Assembly (NCBI GenBank): GCA_934489735.1
Contig: CAKSSR010000018.1
Span: 1 to 38,440 of the forward strand
Origin: an uncultured Eubacteriales bacterium
GTDB lineage: Bacteria; Bacillota; Clostridia; Oscillospirales; Acutalibacteraceae
Length of the DNA stretch: 38,440 nucleotides
Direction of reading: 5' to 3'
Shown piece by piece: positions 16,249 to 24,329 of this stretch. Position 1 is the first letter of the stretch; each line of letters starts with the position of its first letter. The notes below the pieces were generated by a model that was not told where the DNA came from, did not search any database, and saw nothing but the letters and a program-made list of their open reading frames with translations. The position numbers were made by a program, and so were the translations under genes.

Positions 16249-16517
16249 CTTATGATTCCGTTGTCAAAAATTTATTAACCAGTACAACAAAATGACAACG
16301 GATTTCACCACCTTTCTTCTTTGTTTTACATTCAAACAAACAATTTTTCCTACTTTCCTTTTAAACTTCTAATTATTTTAACTAATTGCCAAGTAAATAT
16401 CATTAATCAATATTATGTTTTCGAAATCAATAATATGTCCAACACATGGTAATAATTAAACTCGGTCAAAACTAAACAATCATAATTCACATAACAGATA
16501 TAGGAACTAACATTTAA
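16249..16517 (-). promoter_or_regulatory. Long structured leader of the PBP-mraY-ftsW-murG operon
   Basis: From the promoter to the start codon there are about 260 nt without a recognised gene. Contents: two 13-bp direct repeats AATCAATATTATG (16405-16417) and AATCAATAATATG (16425-16437) exactly 20 bp apart, and a strong SD-like AAGAAAGGTGG near 16309-16318. A perfect 10-bp inverted repeat TCCGTTGTCA/TGACAACGGA (16257-16266, 16293-16302) ends 8 nt before the ATG. A 15-codon GTG-initiated frame (V/M-V-K-S-V-V-I-L-L-Y-W-L-I-N-F) ends inside the hairpin and could be a leader peptide. There is no mraZ and there are no mraZ-type boxes. Confidence 0.55.
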
Positions 16518-16546
16518 ATTGTATCACATTATAGAGCTACTTACAA
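16518..16546 (-). promoter_or_regulatory. SigmaA promoter of the PBP-mraY-ftsW-murG operon
   Basis: Minus strand: TTGTAA (16546-16541), 17-bp spacer, TACAAT (16523-16518) with an extended TGA just before the -10. This is the best promoter match upstream of the cluster. Confidence 0.65.
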
Positions 16547-16733
16547 CAATTATATCTTCACATTTTTATCAAATTTAAAGCTATAACAACTAAAATTTAA
16601 ATTTCGACATCAAGTCCCATAAAAAAGTCATCAACAGATCTCTGGTTTGTATATTATTGATTGCTTTTCTTCTGTAAAAGGCAACAATTTTTAAAGATTA
16701 TTATAATATTTTTAAATTTTGCATAAGTTTTAT
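16547..16733. other. Intergenic AT-rich region between divergent promoters
   Basis: No open frame with an SD and no strong hairpin is seen. It separates the minus-strand wall-operon promoter from the plus-strand lysozyme promoter. Confidence 0.4.
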
Positions 16734-16762
16734 TTGACATTAGGTATGAAAAAAGTTACAAT
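16734..16762 (+). promoter_or_regulatory. SigmaA promoter of the leader-lysozyme gene
   Basis: TTGACA (16734-16739), 17-bp spacer, TACAAT (16757-16762). AAGGAG (16781-16786) lies 10 nt before the ATG at 16797. The elements are strong, which suggests substantial expression when active. Confidence 0.85.
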
Positions 16763-16796
16763 ATACTTATGTATAAATATAAGGAGATGATATAAA

Positions 16797-18092
16797 ATGT
16801 CTGATTTTAAAAAATTTATTAATGATTTTAACAATTCTGATGATTTCAGAAACAAAATCGAAACAAAAATAAAATCTATATACTTATCGAAGAATATAAA
16901 AAGAAACAAACTGTCAACAAATAAGATCATAAAAGAATTTATCGTACCTATAGTATCAGATGAAGGCTTTGAAGTAACTGAAAAGGATATAAAGAATCTA
17001 GAGTCGATATATGGTAGGCAAGAATTAAATCTTGAAGACTTAAGCAATGTAGCAGGCGGAGTAAATCCAATTTTAACAATCGGAATGTCAATTATGTCCC
17101 TACTACCAAGTACAATTCAAGAAAATGCTATTACAAACAACCCAACCAACATAGTAATTGAACAAAAGAAAGAAGGGACAATAGAATCTGTAATAGCGCC
17201 AGCTATAACCAACCCAGCTCCATTAGAAAAGTCAATTGAAAATGACAATGCAGAAGAAAATAACAGTACAGGGGCAACGTCTTCCAATCAAGAGGCAACC
17301 TCAGAGGAGTCTAAAGCAACAGTTGAAGAAGCAGAGACTAAACAAGTAGAAGAAATAAAGGTAAATCAAACAGAAGAACAAACAGCTCCAGAGAAGGAGG
17401 CACCAGCAACAACACAACCAGCAACAGCAACTGTATCGGAAAGTCCAAGTGCGCCATTACCGGAGCCTATCAAAACTCAGCCTGCTATAACTCAAAGCAC
17501 TCAAAGATTAAAGATCCCCAAAAAGGGCATTGACGTTTCTGTATACCAGGGCAACATAGACTGGAAAAAAGTAAAAGCATCCGGGATAGAGTTTGCAATA
17601 ATAAGAATAGGTTTTGGCAGCAGTGATGTCGATAAATGTTTTAAGAAAAATATCGAGGGTGCAAAAGCAGCAGGGTTAAAAGTGGGAGTATATTTGTACA
17701 GTTATGCGCAAAATACAGCTCAAGCTCAGGCAGAAGCAAGATTTGTATTAGAACAATTAAAGGGATATAAGCTGGACTATCCAGTTTGTTACGATGTAGA
17801 AGATAGAAAGTGGCAGGGGCACCTATCCTCTGGGGAACTTACTCAAATAGCTAAGACTTTTTTACAGACAGTTAGAAGTGCGGGTTACAAAGTGTCACTA
17901 TATTCTTTCGTTTCTTGGCTAAATACTAAATTCGACATGAACGAATTAAAAGAATTTGATGTCTGGGCAGCTCAATGGTCAAATAAATGTACATATAAAA
18001 GAGACTATGGCATGTGGCAATATTCTGAAACAGGCGTAGTACCTGGTATCAAAGGCTCAGTAGACTTAGATTATTCTTATATGGATTATTAA
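16797..18092 (+). CDS. GH25 lysozyme with N-terminal Nif11-like double-glycine leader
   Basis: This is a 431-residue, three-part protein. Residues 1-88 resemble a Nif11-type leader: helical start (DFKKFINDFNNSDDFRNKIE), then DEGFEVTEKDIKNL and ELNLEDLSNVAGG ending at Gly87-Gly88. Such leaders direct RiPP or bacteriocin precursors to C39-peptidase ABC transporters, which cut after GG. Residues 89-112 are hydrophobic (NPILTIGMSIMSLLP). Residues ~113-236 are a Thr/Glu/Ala/Pro-rich linker. Residues 240-431 are a GH25 muramidase: GIDVSVYQG with Asp246, YDVED with Asp333 and Glu335, and the closing DLDYSYMDY. GH25 enzymes cleave MurNAc-GlcNAc bonds. There is no Sec signal and no holin gene nearby, so it does not look like a phage endolysin. 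It is monocistronic, with its own promoter and terminator. The domain calls are firm; the export route is inferred. Confidence 0.9.
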   Translation: MSDFKKFINDFNNSDDFRNKIETKIKSIYLSKNIKRNKLSTNKIIKEFIVPIVSDEGFEVTEKDIKNLESIYGRQELNLEDLSNVAGGVNPILTIGMSIMSLLPSTIQENAITNNPTNIVIEQKKEGTIESVIAPAITNPAPLEKSIENDNAEENNSTGATSSNQEATSEESKATVEEAETKQVEEIKVNQTEEQTAPEKEAPATTQPATATVSESPSAPLPEPIKTQPAITQSTQRLKIPKKGIDVSVYQGNIDWKKVKASGIEFAIIRIGFGSSDVDKCFKKNIEGAKAAGLKVGVYLYSYAQNTAQAQAEARFVLEQLKGYKLDYPVCYDVEDRKWQGHLSSGELTQIAKTFLQTVRSAGYKVSLYSFVSWLNTKFDMNELKEFDVWAAQWSNKCTYKRDYGMWQYSETGVVPGIKGSVDLDYSYMDY

Positions 18093-18098
18093 ATATTC

Positions 18099-18139
18099 AA
18101 AAAGACTACCACCATTTACATAGCTGTGATAGTCTTTTT
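18099..18139 (+). terminator. Terminator of the leader-lysozyme gene
   Basis: AAAAAGACTA pairs with TAGTCTTTTT around a loop with further CAC/GTG pairing, ending in a T-tract. Confidence 0.85.
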
Positions 18140-18275
18140 CTAATTTATGATTACTTTTTATTGAAGTCTGTCAAATGATACTTATTTTTTTCTTAATATT
18201 GCTATCTCGACGGGTAACATTTTCATACCAAATGCTAATCAATCTCTTTTCTTGATAATAAACTCGTTCTTTTTA

Positions 18276-19184
18276 TCAAAGTGATTCATTTATATAGGCT
18301 GCCCCTATTATCCCTGCGTTATTTTTTAATGCTGCGGTACAAATCAAAGTATCATTGTTATACTTATCTATGTTCAAATTTATTCTTTTTATCAAAAAAT
18401 CTCCTTCATTGCTTATACCTCCTCCAATAAATATAAGGTCAGGCGAAAAAATGTCAATTATATTTAATATTCCTATTGATAGATAAGAAATATACGTATT
18501 AACTACTGAAGCTGCTATTTTGTCTCCATGTTTCATTGCATCAAATGGAGTCTTTCCATTTATTATATCAAACTTATTCAATAAGGTCTCGTTATTGTCT
18601 TCTATTGCTTTCTTAGTTTGTTCTATCAAAGCGCTTGCAGAAGCGTAAGTTTCGAAGCAACCTTTCTTCCCGCAGTTACATAGATTCCCGTCGAAGCTTA
18701 TTACCATGTGACCAATTTCACCAGCTGAGTAATTTGAGCCTCTATATATCTTACCATTTATCAATATTCCCGCTCCGATTCCTGTCCCGATGGTAAGTCC
18801 GATTACATTTTTATAACCTTTAGCACATCCCGACAAATACTCTCCATATGTTGCGCAATTAGCATCATTATCAACTATCGTCCTAATTCCTGTAGCTTGG
18901 CTAACTTTTTCTGACAAATTCCAATCCCTTATTGATAAATTAGGACAAAACTTAACTATTTCTTTATCTAAATCAACTGATCCTGGGGCGCCTATACCAA
19001 TAAGCTCTATATCGTTCGTACTCAACTGATTTTCGTTTAAAATTTCAAATATATTTTCAATTATATCTTCATTTATGCTGTCTTTTCTCGTTTCAATCTT
19101 GATTTTTGATATTATGTTGTAGTCATTATCAACCAATCCCAAAGAAATTTTCGACCCGCCTATGTCTATGCCTATTCTATTCAT
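18276..19184 (-). CDS. ROK-family sugar kinase (glucokinase-like)
   Basis: This 302-residue protein starts MNRIGIDIGGSKISLGLVDN, the phosphate-1 motif of the actin-like ATPase fold. DNDANCATYGEYL carries the catalytic Asp region, followed by TIGTGIGAGIL, GEIGHM and the ROK zinc signature CNCGKKGCFETYAS. Later FIGGGIS fits the adenosine motif. ROK kinases phosphorylate glucose, ManNAc, fructose or similar sugars; the substrate cannot be read here, though the length and motifs match bacterial glucokinase. I start at ATG 19184 because GGGAGGA lies 5-6 nt upstream; the longer frame from 19199 would place its start before that SD. It is divergent from tcdA and probably monocistronic. Confidence 0.9.
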   Translation of the reverse strand: MNRIGIDIGGSKISLGLVDNDYNIISKIKIETRKDSINEDIIENIFEILNENQLSTNDIELIGIGAPGSVDLDKEIVKFCPNLSIRDWNLSEKVSQATGIRTIVDNDANCATYGEYLSGCAKGYKNVIGLTIGTGIGAGILINGKIYRGSNYSAGEIGHMVISFDGNLCNCGKKGCFETYASASALIEQTKKAIEDNNETLLNKFDIINGKTPFDAMKHGDKIAASVVNTYISYLSIGILNIIDIFSPDLIFIGGGISNEGDFLIKRINLNIDKYNNDTLICTAALKNNAGIIGAAYINESL

Positions 19185-19204
19185 AAAAATTCCTCCCATT
19201 TACT

Positions 19205-19210
19205 ATTATA
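19205..19210 (-). promoter_or_regulatory. -10 box for the ROK kinase gene
   Basis: TATAAT on the minus strand, about 20 bp before the ATG. I see no convincing -35 at 17 bp (only TTAATT-like sequence), so the promoter call is tentative. Confidence 0.4.
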
Positions 19211-19242
19211 TTTAAAATTTAGTTACTTAATTAATAAGATTC

Positions 19243-19271
19243 TTGAATATTCTACTAATCTATGTTAAACT
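19243..19271 (+). promoter_or_regulatory. Promoter of tcdA-pyk-tmcAL
   Basis: TTGAAT (19243-19248), 17-bp spacer, TAAACT (19266-19271), about 45 bp before the tcdA start. Confidence 0.6.
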
Positions 19272-19316
19272 ATATATCCAATAGAATAAAACAACAAGCC
19301 TAGGTGATGATAATAA

Positions 19317-20060
19317 ATGATATCAAAACTTATAACAGTTTTCAAGCAAATTTTATATAACCAATGCAAAAATTCACATTCAAGAAGCGAAAGAATACTG
19401 GGCGTTGACAGCACAGAAGTATTAAGAAGCAAAACTGTAGCTTTATTTGGCATAGGGGGAGTCGGATCATACTGTCTTGAAGCACTAGTTAGGTCTGGTA
19501 TAGGGACAATTATAATTATAGATAAAGATACTATCGACATGTCTAATATAAATCGCCAACTGATTGCCGACTTTACCAATATTGGACTACCAAAGGTGGA
19601 CATTGCTGAAAAAAGAGCAAGATCTATTAATCCATATGTAAACATAATTAAGTACAAACGCTTTTATCCACAAGATGGAGACATTGACTTATCAAGATGT
19701 GACTACATAATAGATGCGATTGACACAGTGTCATCAAAGTTATACTTAGTAAAGAAGGCAGATGAGCTCAATATACCAATTATAAGCTGCATGGGGACAG
19801 GAAACAAGTTAGACCCGACACAGTTTAAAATAGATGACATTTTTAATACTTCAGTATGCCCTTTATGCAAGGTAATGAGGCATGAATTAAGAAAGATTGG
19901 AATAAACAAGCTAAAAGTAGTATATTCTAAAGAAGAACCAATAAAAGACCATTACAGGGGGAATAATAATAAAGTACCTGGCAGTACTCCTTTTGTGCCG
20001 CCGGTGGCTGGATTTATAATATCAAGCGAAGTAATAAAAAATTTATTATCGAGGGAGTAG
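19317..20060 (+). CDS. tcdA: tRNA threonylcarbamoyladenosine dehydratase (E1-like)
   Basis: This 247-residue member of the ThiF/MoeB/E1 family has a Rossmann nucleotide site FGIGGVGSYCLEALVRSG (~44-61), followed by IIIDKDTIDMSNINRQL, the family's Asp and Asn-Arg-Gln residues. TcdA uses ATP to cyclise t6A37 of ANN-decoding tRNAs to ct6A. A Cys pair in SVCPLCKVMRHEL (~180) may be structural. An AGGTGAT SD precedes the ATG. The downstream pyk starts 6 bp after the stop and its SD overlaps the tcdA end, so the two should be co-transcribed. ThiF or HesA homologues are the alternatives, but there is no sulfur-carrier gene here. Confidence 0.9.
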   Translation: MISKLITVFKQILYNQCKNSHSRSERILGVDSTEVLRSKTVALFGIGGVGSYCLEALVRSGIGTIIIIDKDTIDMSNINRQLIADFTNIGLPKVDIAEKRARSINPYVNIIKYKRFYPQDGDIDLSRCDYIIDAIDTVSSKLYLVKKADELNIPIISCMGTGNKLDPTQFKIDDIFNTSVCPLCKVMRHELRKIGINKLKVVYSKEEPIKDHYRGNNNKVPGSTPFVPPVAGFIISSEVIKNLLSRE

Positions 20061-20066
20061 AAAATT

Positions 20067-21830
20067 ATGAACAAAAGAAAGACTAAAATAGTTTGTACAC
20101 TAGGACCTGCGACTGATAACGAAAATGTATTAAAACAAATAATGTTAAGTGGAATGGATGTAGGAAGGGTCAACATGTCCCATCAAGACATAGAGACCCA
20201 AAGAGAAAGAATAGCAATGTTTAAGAAAGTACGTGAGGAAATAGGTTTACCCATAGGGCTACTCCTCGATACGAAAGGACCTGAGATCAGGACAGGAAAA
20301 TTTGGAGACGACAAAGTAATTTTGGTAGAGAACCAGAAGTTCACATTAACCACTGATGACATAACTGGCAACAACAAGATAGTAAATGTAAGCTTCAAAG
20401 ATCTCCCGAAGGATTTAAGTATCGGAGACACAGTTTTGATTGACGATGGCTTAATAGAATTAAGAGTAGATAATATAAAGGAAGAAAAAAACATAATATG
20501 TACGGTAATAAATGGTGGAGAAGTTTCATCCCATAAAGGAATTAATATACCGAAGGTACACGTGTCTCTTCCCTTTTTAAGCGACAAGGATAAAGAAGAT
20601 ATAAAATTTGCTGTGGAAGAAGATTTTGACTTTATAGCAGCATCTTTTACTCGATCTGCAGATGATATAATGTTACTTAAGAAAGAATTAGCTGCGAATG
20701 GGAACAAAGTGATAAAAATCATCGCAAAGATAGAAAATTTTGACGGAGTTAAGAATATCGATGAAATAATAAAGGTAGCAGACGGAATAATGGTAGCAAG
20801 AGGTGACCTGGGAGTTGAAATACCATTAGAAGACATACCGATCATCCAGAAAGAATTAATAAAAAAGTGCTGCAAAGCAGGGAAAATAGTAGTAACTGCT
20901 ACGCAAATGCTTGACTCTATGATAAAAAATCCACGTCCGACGAGAGCTGAGGCAACAGATGTAGCGAATTCAGTATATGATGGAACAACAGCAATAATGT
21001 TATCAGGGGAAACTGCAATAGGGGCATATCCGGTTGAAGCAGTAAGGACTATGTCAAAAATAGCAGTAAGAACTGAAGAAGATATAAATTATATAAAAAA
21101 GTTTGAAAGAATCAACTTGAAGGATAAAAATGTAACATCAGCAATATCTCATGCGACATGTACTACTGCCCATGATATAGAGGCGACGGCGATAATAACA
21201 GTATCAAAGTCGGGCAAGACATGTACTTCAATATCTAAATACAGACCAAATTCACCTATAATAGCTGGAACGACTAGCAAAAATATAATGAGACAAATGA
21301 ACTTGGAATGGGGAGTAACTCCATTACTAATAGGAAATAGTGAAAGTGTAGACGACTTGTTCGAAAATATTATAAACGAATCAAAAAAGCATAATCTATT
21401 GAAAGACGGCGACCTAGTAGTTATAACGGCAGGAATACCTGTGGGACTATCAGGGACTACAAATTTATTAAAAGTTCATATAGTTGGTGACATTTTGGTT
21501 TCAGGAACTAGTATTACTCAGAACAGCGTCTGCGCAAACCTGTGCGTGTGCAAGACAGAAGAAGAATTGGTAAACAAATTTGAAATAGGAGACATAGTTG
21601 TCTTACCAGATGTATCTCCTGATATACTTCCTATACTGAAAAATGCTGGCGGGATAGTATGCGAAGCACCTGACATCAATTCTCATGCTGCAATAACAGG
21701 ACTCACCTTGAATAAGCCAACAATAGTAGGGGCAAGACATGCAACAGACATCTTAAAGAGTGGCACGACTGTAACTTTAAATGCAGCAAGAGGAGTAGTA
21801 TATTGGCAGTCAGACAAAATGGACTTTTAA
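20067..21830 (+). CDS. pyk: Pyruvate kinase with C-terminal PEP-utilizer-like domain
   Basis: This 587-residue enzyme converts PEP and ADP to pyruvate and ATP, the last step of glycolysis. The TIM-barrel motifs are VCTLGPATDN, GRVNMSH, DTKGPEIRTG, and the lysine motif IIAKIENFDGVKNIDEI followed by GIMVARGDLGVEIP; MLDSMIKNPRPTRAEATDVAN is also standard. The regular C-domain ends near residue 475. The remaining ~110 residues form a mobile-domain-like module (GDIVVLPDVSPDIL, then INSHAAITGL with the His that is phosphorylated in PEP synthase/PPDK relatives). This extended form is common in Bacilli and Clostridia. It lies between tcdA and tmcAL with 6-bp gaps. Confidence 0.97.
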   Translation: MNKRKTKIVCTLGPATDNENVLKQIMLSGMDVGRVNMSHQDIETQRERIAMFKKVREEIGLPIGLLLDTKGPEIRTGKFGDDKVILVENQKFTLTTDDITGNNKIVNVSFKDLPKDLSIGDTVLIDDGLIELRVDNIKEEKNIICTVINGGEVSSHKGINIPKVHVSLPFLSDKDKEDIKFAVEEDFDFIAASFTRSADDIMLLKKELAANGNKVIKIIAKIENFDGVKNIDEIIKVADGIMVARGDLGVEIPLEDIPIIQKELIKKCCKAGKIVVTATQMLDSMIKNPRPTRAEATDVANSVYDGTTAIMLSGETAIGAYPVEAVRTMSKIAVRTEEDINYIKKFERINLKDKNVTSAISHATCTTAHDIEATAIITVSKSGKTCTSISKYRPNSPIIAGTTSKNIMRQMNLEWGVTPLLIGNSESVDDLFENIINESKKHNLLKDGDLVVITAGIPVGLSGTTNLLKVHIVGDILVSGTSITQNSVCANLCVCKTEEELVNKFEIGDIVVLPDVSPDILPILKNAGGIVCEAPDINSHAAITGLTLNKPTIVGARHATDILKSGTTVTLNAARGVVYWQSDKMDF

Positions 21831-21836
21831 TTAATC

Positions 21837-23036
21837 ATGAATATTACGACAATAATATGCGAGTATAATCCTTTTCACAACGGGCACAAGTATCAAATAG
21901 AAAAGTTGAAAAAAGGCGGCACAACTCACGTCATAGCAATAATGAGCGGTAACTTTGTTCAAAGAGGATCTATATCTATAATAAATAAGTATGCAAAGGT
22001 GAGATCTGCCTTAAGCGAAGGTGGTGTAGATGTTGTAATAGAGTTACCAACAGTTTACTCTTGTTCATGTGCTGAAAGATTTGCTTACTCTGGGATATAT
22101 CTGACTAAAGCATTGGGATGCGTAGACAATATAAGCTTTGGATGCGAGGACAATAATATAGAGACATTTAATGAAATAGCAAGTATTTTATTATCGGATG
22201 AATATAATGAGAAAATAAAGTCTCAACTAAAAAATAATATCAGCTTTGCAAATATAAGAAAAAATGTAATAAATGAGATACTAGACTCAGATTATTCTGA
22301 AATATTAAACAAACCGAATAACATACTTGCATTAGAATATATAAAAGCGATAAAAAAATTAGAATTGGATATAAATATTATACCGATAAACAGAGTAGGG
22401 TCAGCACATGACAGCAATATTGTAACTGACGAGCACTTCTCCTCTGCTTCTCTATTGAGAAAAATGATAGAAGGAAATGAATCGGATATAAAAAGTTACA
22501 TGCCGACGTCATCGTACGACATAATCAGAGAAGAAATATCAAACGGTTGCGCCCCTGCATCAATATATAACATAGAAAGAGCTATGCTTGCAAAATTTAG
22601 AAGAATGAGTAAGGAAGAAATAAAGAGGCTACCGGAAATCAGTGAAGGACTAGAAAATAGAATATATGAATCATTTCAAAAGGCCACTTCTATTGATCAG
22701 ATATATAATTTTATAAAGAGTAAGAGATATTCAATGTCAAGAATCAGACGCATAGCAATATATGCATTCCTAGATATATATGAAAACTTGCAAAAAAGAA
22801 ACGTCCCATATATAAGAATACTTGGATTTAATAGCAACGGAAAGAAAATATTAAGACTTATTAAAGAAAAATCTACAATTCCTTTAGTAAATAGAGTCTC
22901 TGATATTGAATTTCTTGACGAATTGTCAAAAGAAGTATTTAAATTGGAATCACTGGCATCAGATATGTTTAACTTGGCTATACCAAAACCTACTCAATGT
23001 GGCACAGAATATAAAAGAAAAATGATAATTATCTAA
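21837..23036 (+). CDS. tmcAL: tRNA(Met) cytidine acetate ligase
   Basis: This 399-residue protein was formerly called YlbM or nucleotidyltransferase. The N-terminus MNITTIICEYNPFHNGHKYQ holds the HxGH nucleotidyltransferase motif, followed by AIMSGNFVQRG and VVIELPTVYSC. TmcAL activates acetate with ATP and transfers it to C34 of elongator tRNA(Met), giving ac4C. The length is typical. The ATG lies 6 bp after the pyk stop and I see no SD, so it is probably translated by coupling to pyk. It ends the plus-strand operon; no strong terminator follows before the serpin promoter. Confidence 0.93.
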   Translation: MNITTIICEYNPFHNGHKYQIEKLKKGGTTHVIAIMSGNFVQRGSISIINKYAKVRSALSEGGVDVVIELPTVYSCSCAERFAYSGIYLTKALGCVDNISFGCEDNNIETFNEIASILLSDEYNEKIKSQLKNNISFANIRKNVINEILDSDYSEILNKPNNILALEYIKAIKKLELDINIIPINRVGSAHDSNIVTDEHFSSASLLRKMIEGNESDIKSYMPTSSYDIIREEISNGCAPASIYNIERAMLAKFRRMSKEEIKRLPEISEGLENRIYESFQKATSIDQIYNFIKSKRYSMSRIRRIAIYAFLDIYENLQKRNVPYIRILGFNSNGKKILRLIKEKSTIPLVNRVSDIEFLDELSKEVFKLESLASDMFNLAIPKPTQCGTEYKRKMIII

Positions 23037-23095
23037 TAGAAAGATTTAGAATGTTAAATTTCTGTTAAAATTATTAATTCTGAATCTGAATATGA

Positions 23096-23101
23096 TATAA
23101 T
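23096..23101 (+). promoter_or_regulatory. Extended -10 promoter of the serpin gene
   Basis: TATAAT preceded by TGA (extended -10), about 34 bp before the ATG. The -35 is weak. AAAGGA lies 9 nt before the start codon. Confidence 0.6.
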
Positions 23102-23134
23102 ATAACTATAGTAAATTTGAAAGGATTTTAATTT

Positions 23135-24277
23135 ATGAAAAGATTAATTAAAAAGTTTGTAAGCTCACTTTTAGTTTGTGCTACTTGCTCTATATCAGCT
23201 TTTGCATCGTTTGATTCTAAAATATATAAGTCTATGCCTGAGGATAAAAATTATTTGATTTCACCTACCAGCATTAAGTTCGCATTAACAATGTTGGCTA
23301 ATGGCGCTAACGGCGAGACAAGAAAAGAAATACTTGATCTATTGGAGACAAAGGATATCGAAGAATATAATAAGCTGATGACATCTATGATCAAGAGATA
23401 TAGCGAAAATAAAAATATAAAGCTGAATATTTCTAACTCATTTTGGATAAATAAAGACAGACTTAAAAATAATTCTACTAAAGTACTAGACTCATTTAAG
23501 GATGTTATATCAAAGTCATTTAATGGTACATTCGGTAAGGTAAATGATAAGAACGCAGTTGAAACTATTAACAACTGGGCATATAATAAAACAAATGGGC
23601 AAATAAGTAACTTAATTGATAATCCTTTGTTTGCAGCATGCTTGATTAACGCAATATACTTTAAGGGAGACTGGGCAAGCCAATTTAAAAACTATTCTAC
23701 AACTGTAGATGTGTTTACAGATGCATTCGGTAGGAAATGTTTAGTAGACTTTATGCATAAATTGGACGACGTATTGTATTATGAAGACAAGGATGTAACT
23801 GCTATAAACCTTCCTTACAAAGATAAAGATATAGGCATGTATATAGCAATACCTACTAGCAAATCGTTTGATATAAACAAGTTTAATAATATCATCCCGA
23901 AGATGGAATATAGGAGAACTGACATAGCAATACCAAAATTCCACTCAGAATTTGAGCTAGAACTACTAGAACTATTGAAAAAGATAGGGATTAATAAGGC
24001 TTTTTCAGAAAATTCAGACTTTTCTAATATATTTAATAATAATGAAGAGATAAAAGTTGACAAAGCTATTCAAAAAACTAGCATAGATGTGACAGAATTA
24101 GGCACAGAGGCGTCAGCTGTCACGGCAATAGCACTAGACAATTGCTGCTTGGAACAACCTCCTGAAGTAGACTTTAGCGCAAACAGACCATTTTATTACT
24201 TTATAAGAGACAATAAGTCAGGCGAGATTTTATTTATGGGCAGGTACGCCTTTGCTGAAAAGAATAATAAAAAATAA
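23135..24277 (+). CDS. Secreted serpin (serine protease inhibitor family I4)
   Basis: This 380-residue protein has a Sec signal at about 1-24 (basic MKRLIKK, hydrophobic core, then AFA). The serpin fold signatures are NYLISPTSIKFALTMLANGA, NAIYFKGDW, and the hinge TELGTEASAVTA with Gly at residue 323. The reactive-centre loop (~323-342) reads on through IALDNCCLEQPPEV, and the closing NRPFYYFIRDNKSGEILFMGR is the standard C-terminal strand. A small-residue hinge predicts an inhibitory serpin. P1 is ambiguous (Cys337, Cys338 or Leu339), because the loop seems about two residues longer than in alpha-1-antitrypsin; two adjacent cysteines there are unusual. It may protect the cell or its surface proteins from host or own proteases. 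It has its own promoter and terminator. Confidence 0.95.
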   Translation: MKRLIKKFVSSLLVCATCSISAFASFDSKIYKSMPEDKNYLISPTSIKFALTMLANGANGETRKEILDLLETKDIEEYNKLMTSMIKRYSENKNIKLNISNSFWINKDRLKNNSTKVLDSFKDVISKSFNGTFGKVNDKNAVETINNWAYNKTNGQISNLIDNPLFAACLINAIYFKGDWASQFKNYSTTVDVFTDAFGRKCLVDFMHKLDDVLYYEDKDVTAINLPYKDKDIGMYIAIPTSKSFDINKFNNIIPKMEYRRTDIAIPKFHSEFELELLELLKKIGINKAFSENSDFSNIFNNNEEIKVDKAIQKTSIDVTELGTEASAVTAIALDNCCLEQPPEVDFSANRPFYYFIRDNKSGEILFMGRYAFAEKNNKK

Positions 24278-24284
24278 CATAATT

Positions 24285-24329
24285 TAAGCTGTCATAAAGG
24301 AACGTATTCCCTTATGGCAGCCTTTTTTT
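24285..24329 (+). terminator. Terminator of the serpin gene
   Basis: GCTGTCATAA pairs with TTATGGCAGC (one G-T pair), followed by seven T. The T-tract overlaps the ppk1 stop codon on the other strand. Confidence 0.9.

Noticed and set aside
16797..18092. Phage endolysin / prophage remnant
   Set aside because: No holin, tail or other phage genes adjoin it; the gene has its own promoter and terminator and a leader peptide instead of phage-type organisation.
18241..18275. Hairpin TTGATAA/TTATCAA as terminator of the ROK kinase gene
   Set aside because: The stem is only 7 bp of A/T-rich pairs and no T-tract follows on the minus strand; the evidence is too weak to list as a feature.
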